A DNA stretch of 48,793 nt from Bacteroidales bacterium (GTDB lineage: Bacteria > Bacteroidota > Bacteroidia > Bacteroidales > ML635J-15), in contig JALOAQ010000003.1 in assembly GCA_023228725.1 (NCBI GenBank), forward strand, positions 1 through 48,793, read 5' to 3'. A program made the position numbers and the translations under genes. The notes beneath the pieces were generated by a model that was not told the origin of the DNA, did not search any database, and worked only from the letters and a program-made list of their open reading frames with translations. Below, piece after piece: positions 44,387 to 48,793 of this stretch. Position 1 is the stretch's first letter; every line of letters starts with the position of its first letter.

Positions 44387-45136
44387 ATGAAAATACTCGT
44401 TTGTATTGGTAATGTACCTGACACCACAACAAAAATTAAATTTGATACAGGTATGCAAAACCTTGATACCAATGGCGTACAATGGGTTATTAACCCTTGG
44501 GACGAACTTGCTTTGACAAGAGCGTTGGAAATAAAAGAACAATCAGCAGGTAAAATTGAAAAAGTTTCTGCCATAAATGTTGGGCTTGTAAATTCAGAAC
44601 CAACTATTAGAAAAGCCTTAGCTATTGGTGCTGATGATGCTTTCCGTATTAATTGTGAACCAAGCGACTCTTACACAATTGCTGCTCAAATTGCAGAAGT
44701 TGCTAAAAATGAAAATTATGATATTATTTTTTCTGGTATAGAGTCTTCTGACTTTAATGCTGCTGCTGTAGGTAGTATGATTGCTGAATTTATGGATATA
44801 GCTTCGGTTTCTGCTGTTTCTTCTTTTGAGTTTAATGATGGTGATATCATATTAAAAAGAGAAATTGATGGAGGAAAAGAAACAGTGAAAATTCAAACTC
44901 CTTTTGTTGCAATTGTACAAAAAGGAATTTGTATAAATCCACGTATCCCTGCAATGAGAGGAATTATGATGGCAAAAACAAAACCAATTAAAGTTTCTAC
45001 TCCTGTTTCTGTAGAAAATCTAGCAGAAGCATTAAGTTTTGAAGTTCCACCAGCAAAAGCTGAATGTAAAATGATTGATGCAGAAGAAACAGACCTGCTA
45101 ATAGAACTTTTACATAGCGAAGCTAAAGTATTATAA
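44387..45136 (+). CDS. etfB: Electron transfer flavoprotein beta subunit
   Basis: The AMP-binding or flavin-binding beta subunit of ETF, partner of EtfA. It has 249 residues. The typical start MKILVCIGNVPDTT, NPWDELALTRALEIKE, the GIESSDFNAAAVGSMIAE loop, and the C-terminal recognition-loop region (MRGIMMAKTKPI) are present. It takes electrons from the acyl-CoA dehydrogenase encoded just upstream. etfA follows after 32 nt. Confidence 0.94.
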   Translation: MKILVCIGNVPDTTTKIKFDTGMQNLDTNGVQWVINPWDELALTRALEIKEQSAGKIEKVSAINVGLVNSEPTIRKALAIGADDAFRINCEPSDSYTIAAQIAEVAKNENYDIIFSGIESSDFNAAAVGSMIAEFMDIASVSAVSSFEFNDGDIILKREIDGGKETVKIQTPFVAIVQKGICINPRIPAMRGIMMAKTKPIKVSTPVSVENLAEALSFEVPPAKAECKMIDAEETDLLIELLHSEAKVL

Positions 45137-45168
45137 ATTAGAATTTTATTAATTTTAAAAATTAGATT

Positions 45169-46137
45169 ATGTCAATTATAGTTTTCTCAGAAAATAGAAG
45201 TGCTAAAATTAAAAAAAGTAGTTTTGAAGCTGTTTCATATGCTAATAAAATATCAGAAAACACAGGATTAGCTGTGATTGCAGTTTCCATAGGTAATTTA
45301 CCCAATGAAGAACTTGGGGAATTAGCCAAATATGGTGCTTCAAAAATAATTTCAATAAATTCTCCAGAATGGGAAATTCACGATAGTCAAGCTTATGCTA
45401 AACTTTTAAACGAAATTGCTGAAAAAGAAGAAGCAAACACAATTATTTTCTCCCACTCAAATATAGGTAAAGCTGTTGCTCCAAGACTTTCAGTTAGACT
45501 AAAAGCAGCATTAGTTAGTGGTATTGTAAGCTTACCAAACTCATATTCTCCATTAGTTTTAAAACGTAAATCGTATAATGGTGGTGCTTTTCAAAATATG
45601 CAAGTTAAGTCAAAAAGAACTGTGTTAACTTTAAATCCAAATTCTTGTGATATTATAGAAAATCCTAAAGATGTAAATATTGAAAATTATAGCCCAAATA
45701 CTCCAACAAATTTTCAAACTAAAATTGAATCAACTGATGTTACAACAGGTAAAATTGTTTTAAGTGAAGCAAGCATTGTTGTATCAGGTGGTCGTGGAAT
45801 GAAATCTGGTGATAATTGGGGGCAACTTGAAGAATTAGCTGATATTTTAAATGCAGGATTAGCTTGTTCGCGTCCGGTTTCAGACGAAGGCTGGCGTTCA
45901 CATGAAGAGCATGTTGGACAAACAGGCAAAATAATTGCTCCTGACCTTTATATCGCTATTGGTATTTCAGGTGCAATTCAACATATTGGTGGTGTTTCTG
46001 CTTCAAAAGTTATTGTTGCAATAGATAAGGACAAAGATGCTCCTATTTTTAAATATGCTGATTATGGAATAGTTGGCGATGCTTTTGAAGTAATGCCAAG
46101 ACTAATTGAATCTGCGAAAAAATTCAAAAATGCTTAA
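45169..46137 (+). CDS. etfA: Electron transfer flavoprotein alpha subunit
   Basis: The FAD-carrying alpha subunit of ETF, 322 residues. The C-terminal FAD domain is complete: VVSGGRGMKSGDNWGQLEELAD (about 203-224), SRPVSDEGW, HEEHVGQTGKIIAPDLYIAIGISGAIQHIGG and the end segment VAIDKDKDAPIFKYADYGIVGD. It has neither extra ferredoxin domain nor a bifurcating-type extension. It is the last gene of the plus-strand run, followed by a hairpin terminator. Confidence 0.95.
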   Translation: MSIIVFSENRSAKIKKSSFEAVSYANKISENTGLAVIAVSIGNLPNEELGELAKYGASKIISINSPEWEIHDSQAYAKLLNEIAEKEEANTIIFSHSNIGKAVAPRLSVRLKAALVSGIVSLPNSYSPLVLKRKSYNGGAFQNMQVKSKRTVLTLNPNSCDIIENPKDVNIENYSPNTPTNFQTKIESTDVTTGKIVLSEASIVVSGGRGMKSGDNWGQLEELADILNAGLACSRPVSDEGWRSHEEHVGQTGKIIAPDLYIAIGISGAIQHIGGVSASKVIVAIDKDKDAPIFKYADYGIVGDAFEVMPRLIESAKKFKNA

Positions 46138-46150
46138 ATAAAAAATAGTT

Positions 46151-46191
46151 GCTTAGCCTTAAAAGCAAATGCTTAGGCTAAGCTTCTATTT
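46151..46191 (+). terminator. Candidate terminator after etfA
   Basis: GCTTAGCCT (46151-46159) pairs with AGGCTAAGC (46175-46183), 13 nt after the etfA stop, followed by a weak T-rich stretch (TTCTATTT). The T-run is poor, so termination may be partial. Confidence 0.55.
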
Positions 46192-46244
46192 ATGTAGTTT
46201 AGTAAAAAGCAATAGTTTAAAAATAATTGCCAAGTTTTAGGGAG

Positions 46245-46258
46245 TATAAGCCTAAAAA
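46245..46258 (-). repeat. Inverted copy of the ATPase-upstream repeat
   Basis: On the minus strand this reads TTTTTAGGCTTATA, one base different from each of the copies at 47611 and 47652. It lies 110 nt beyond the ATPase stop, so the gene is bracketed by opposite copies. Confidence 0.55.
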
Positions 46259-46368
46259 CATTTAAATAATAATTTTTTTTCAGGTTATGTACATAAAAAC
46301 TTTTCGAAAAAAATAATAAGTGCTTAGATGTTTATTGTTAGGTTTCAAGTTTTCACTTCAGCTATAGA

Positions 46369-47571
46369 CTAAAGTTTTAAAAAATCACTTATATGTAAAT
46401 GTTTCACACCCTCAACATTTTCTGTCCAAAACTCATCCATTGAAACAACATATTTAGGATATTGGTCTTTAATTTTCAAAAGATTTGCGAACTCTCTTTT
46501 TGCAGTTTCAGGATTTTCTAATTTATAAGCTACTTGAACATAAATTTTTTCCGAAGTTTTTTCTGCCACAAAATCAATTTCCAAATTTCCCAACTTACCA
46601 ATATAAACCTTATATCCTCTTCTTTTTAATTCTAAAAACACTAAATTTTCCAATAATTGTGAAATCATTCTATTTTTAAAACCCATAACTGCATGGATTA
46701 TTGAAATATCAGAAACATAAAATTTCTCTTGTGTTTTTAAAATTTCCTTTCCTTGAATATCAAAACGAGAAACTCTATATACTATAAAAGCCGACTCTAA
46801 GGCCGACAAATAATTATAAATTGTATTTATATCTACTTTTCTGTGTTGACTTTTAAAATAATCTGCAATATTTTTACCTGAAAAGGTACAACCAACATTA
46901 TCAAACAAGTATTTTATCAATCTTTCTAAAAGTTCTATATCACGAATACCAAATCGTTGAACCGTATCACGTAAAATTACAGACGAATATATATCATAAA
47001 TAACTTTATATGCAGCTTCTTGACTATAATTAGCAACATGAACACCGGGAAAACCACCCATTTTTAAGTAATAAATAAAATCATTTTCTATATTTATATT
47101 TTGTAAATATTTTGATTTAAACTGAAGAAATTCTTTAAAAGATAAAGTATAAATTGGTATTTCGACATATCTGCCAGCTAAAAATGTTGCTAATTCCGAA
47201 GAAAGTAATTTTGAGTTTGACCCGGTAATATAAATATCAACATCAAAATCAACTAAAAATGAATTAACTGCTTTTTCCCAATTTTTCACTTCTTGAATTT
47301 CATCAAAAAACAAATAATTTCTTTTACCAAGCAATATTTTACTTTTCACATATTTATAAAAATCCACAGAATTTGTAAACTCAGAAAACTGAAAACTTTC
47401 AAAATTCATCCTTAAAATCTGCTTATCTATAATACCTCGTTTTTTTAACTCATCAATTAGCAAATCGAGAATTACCGATTTTCCGGAACGCCGAATACCG
47501 GTTAACACCTTAACTTGAGGCTTATCAACAAAAGGTAAAATACTATCAATATACAAATCTCTTGTTAGCAT
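46369..47571 (-). CDS. AAA_14/DUF4143 ATPase
   Basis: A 400-residue P-loop ATPase of the AAA_14 plus DUF4143 type, a group common in Bacteroidota with no agreed function. Walker A is GIRRSGKS (25-32), Walker B LFFDEIQEVKNW (near 93-104), then the sensor-like ITGSNSKLLSSELATFLAGR. The C-terminal DUF4143 part contains a winged-helix-like segment (TIYNYLSALESAFIVYRV) and a nuclease-like GNLEIDFVAE. It is encoded alone on the strand opposite to etfBA and the Fe-S protein, which it separates. Three repeats with 41-bp spacing precede it. A -7-like TATATTTG (minus strand) is at 47589-47596. Confidence 0.9.
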   Translation of the reverse strand: MLTRDLYIDSILPFVDKPQVKVLTGIRRSGKSVILDLLIDELKKRGIIDKQILRMNFESFQFSEFTNSVDFYKYVKSKILLGKRNYLFFDEIQEVKNWEKAVNSFLVDFDVDIYITGSNSKLLSSELATFLAGRYVEIPIYTLSFKEFLQFKSKYLQNINIENDFIYYLKMGGFPGVHVANYSQEAAYKVIYDIYSSVILRDTVQRFGIRDIELLERLIKYLFDNVGCTFSGKNIADYFKSQHRKVDINTIYNYLSALESAFIVYRVSRFDIQGKEILKTQEKFYVSDISIIHAVMGFKNRMISQLLENLVFLELKRRGYKVYIGKLGNLEIDFVAEKTSEKIYVQVAYKLENPETAKREFANLLKIKDQYPKYVVSMDEFWTENVEGVKHLHISDFLKL

Positions 47572-47610
47572 ATATTTATTTTTATTTGCAAATATAATAC
47601 AATTTGTTTA

Positions 47611-47706
47611 TTTTTGGGCTTATATACCTAATTTTTTTAATAATTTTTACTTTTTTAGGCTTGTAAACACAAAAAAACTTAAATAAATATTGTTTTTAAG
47701 CTTATA
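47611..47706. repeat. Three 14-bp repeats at exact 41-bp spacing
   Basis: TTTTTGGGCTTATA (47611-47624), TTTTTAGGCTTGTA (47652-47665) and TTTTTAAGCTTATA (47693-47706) lie at starts 41 bp apart, about four turns of the helix, upstream of the ATPase gene. The last includes the palindrome GCTTATAAGC. The first covers the position where the ATPase -33 box would be. They look like a set of protein-binding sites on one face of the DNA. Confidence 0.6.
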
Positions 47707-47801
47707 AGCACAAAGTTAAATTTTCATTTTATATTTATTTTCTAGATTTCAATCAACACACCCAACTAAAAATCAATCTATTAATTAACTAACAAAAATC
47801 A

Positions 47802-47832
47802 TTTTTTCAATTCATTCAAAATTTTAATTTTG
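47802..47832 (+). promoter_or_regulatory. Promoter of the membrane Fe-S protein gene
   Basis: TTTT (47802-47805), 19 nt, TAATTTTG (47825-47832): exact -7 box with a -33 box one base off. The ATG follows at 47865. Confidence 0.5.
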
Positions 47833-47864
47833 TCGCCAACTTTTATTTTACTAAAATTAACTTT

Positions 47865-48793
47865 ATGTCACAAATTATTTTTTCGATTTTGTTAGCAATT
47901 ACTCTTGGTGTTTTCGCCTATTCTGCTTTCAAAATATATCAATTATTTAGATTGACAAAACCTGCTTATCCTGTTCGCGATTATGGAAAGCGAATAAAGA
48001 GAACGATTATAAACGGGTTTTTCCAAGAAAGAATTTTTCGTAATCCAATTGCCGGATTTATGCACGCAATGGTTTTTTGGGGATTCTGTTTAATACTTGT
48101 AGGAAGTATTGAAATGGTAATAGATGGGATTATCGGAAGCGAAAGAATTTTATCTGAATTAGGTATAATATACAATATTTTTATGGCCGGTGGCGATATA
48201 TTTGCTTATATTATTGCTGTTTTTATTGTGGTTTTCATTATCAGACGTTCATTGTTAAATATTAAAAGGCTTAATGGAAAAGAGTTAAAACACAAAAATC
48301 ATGTTGACGCATATATTGCTTTAAGCTTTATTTTAATTTTAATGATAAGTCTTGCAGGATTAAACATTTTTTATCTTGCAGGTCATAGCGATTTCGTTGG
48401 CACTTATCCTATAAGCGAGCTTATTGCTCCTATGTTTATTAATCTGCAAACTAACACAATTCAAGTTTTACATGATATTTTTTGGTGGACGCATATTTTA
48501 CTAATTTTCGTATTTGCTAATATGCTTCCATATTCAAAACATTTTCACATATTTATGTCTTTGCCAAATGTTTTCTTTAGCCGCCTTACTCCTCTTGGGA
48601 AAATGGCAAATATGGATTCTATAACAAAAGAAGTAAAATCTATGCTTGACCCTGAGACTGCATTTGCGGCAAGTCCTGAAGGGGAAGAAATACCTTCACG
48701 TTTTGGAATTTTAGACATAGAAGATGTAACTTGGAAAAACTATATCGATTCTTTAGCCTGTACACAATGTGGGCGTTGTACTGCTGTTTGTCC
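47865..48793 (+). CDS. Membrane Fe-S protein, probable ETF:menaquinone oxidoreductase, C-terminus cut by window edge
   Basis: The visible 309 residues start with about five to six membrane helices (4-26, about 62-84, 105-130, 150-172, 195-220), of NarI-like type with histidines (HAMVFWG, HVDAYIAL, HDIFWWTHI) that can bind heme b. A soluble part follows and enters a ferredoxin-type cluster CTQCGRCTAVC at the very end. Proteins of this design, with CCG domains further on, link electron carriers to the quinone pool (HdrD-like; the ETF:menaquinone reductase group). Nearness to acyl-CoA dehydrogenase and ETF genes supports that role, though an opposite-strand gene lies between. The rest of the protein is outside the window. 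Confidence 0.82.
   Translation, partial: MSQIIFSILLAITLGVFAYSAFKIYQLFRLTKPAYPVRDYGKRIKRTIINGFFQERIFRNPIAGFMHAMVFWGFCLILVGSIEMVIDGIIGSERILSELGIIYNIFMAGGDIFAYIIAVFIVVFIIRRSLLNIKRLNGKELKHKNHVDAYIALSFILILMISLAGLNIFYLAGHSDFVGTYPISELIAPMFINLQTNTIQVLHDIFWWTHILLIFVFANMLPYSKHFHIFMSLPNVFFSRLTPLGKMANMDSITKEVKSMLDPETAFAASPEGEEIPSRFGILDIEDVTWKNYIDSLACTQCGRCTAVC

Noticed and set aside
47611..47706. The three phased repeats as a CRISPR array
   Set aside because: Only 14 bp are alike, three units, spacer segments are AT-rich and partly similar to each other, and no cas genes are near.

Overview
The window is an AT-rich chromosomal segment of a member of the Bacteroidota, probably Bacteroidales-like. This rests on a Por secretion (type IX) C-terminal sorting domain on the aminopeptidase at 1018-3378, an S46 dipeptidyl-peptidase, a TonB-dependent receptor, a parE-parC pair, the absence of Shine-Dalgarno sequences, and several promoters of the Bacteroidota form TTTG-N19-TAnnTTTG (11361-11391, 7738-7768, 22295-22325 on the minus strand, and a near match at 37031-37061). 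The genus cannot be named from this sequence. No rRNA, tRNA or CRISPR array was seen.

Layout. 1-5924 (minus strand): tyrS (cut by the window edge), a secreted M1 aminopeptidase and ruvB in one tight run, then a thioredoxin reductase and a thioredoxin-like protein, both with altered active-site motifs. 6096-8172 (plus): a Crp/Fnr regulator, the c-di-AMP synthase CdaA and a small zinc-ribbon protein. 8247-11187 (minus): a secreted Ig/PKD-like protein and a polysaccharide flippase. 11434-14266 (plus): a DPP11-type dipeptidyl-peptidase and a secreted protein that may be a cysteine peptidase. 14267-16398: an accessory patch with decayed repeats, an orphan TIR-domain defence effector and a secreted protein of unknown role. 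16533-22272: an rRNA uracil methyltransferase, then (minus) a lipoprotein, an AddA-like helicase-nuclease and a methyltransferase in overlapping genes. 22273-25109: an AbiE toxin-antitoxin island with a strong inverted-repeat operator, bracketed by about 100-bp repeats. 25110-28430 (minus): a TonB receptor followed by an unusual nucleoside hydrolase-FmdE fusion. 28764-33883 (plus): parE, parC, aroK. 33895-35763 (minus): an M16 peptidase and an O-methyltransferase. 35910-39569 (plus): YjbQ, a lipoprotein, an outer-membrane-like protein and a YgiQ radical SAM protein. 39718-46137 (plus): an outer-membrane-like protein, then acyl-CoA synthetase, alpha/beta hydrolase, acyl-CoA dehydrogenase, EtfB and EtfA. 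46369-47571 (minus): a DUF4143 ATPase preceded by phased repeats. 47865-end (plus): a membrane Fe-S protein that probably passes ETF electrons to menaquinone.

How the genes fit together. The 40.4-48.8 kb end reads as a fatty-acid activation and oxidation module whose electrons go through ETF to a membrane iron-sulfur protein; the DUF4143 ATPase gene interrupts it on the opposite strand. The two defence loci, TIR and AbiE, sit in the repeat-rich, compositionally different parts, and related copies of one dispersed repeat lie next to each of them. The points most worth a second look are the redox pair with no CxxC in the thioredoxin-like protein and no HRRxxxR in the reductase, the periplasmic hydrolase-FmdE fusion, the 41-bp phased repeats in front of the ATPase, and the AbiE island boundaries.
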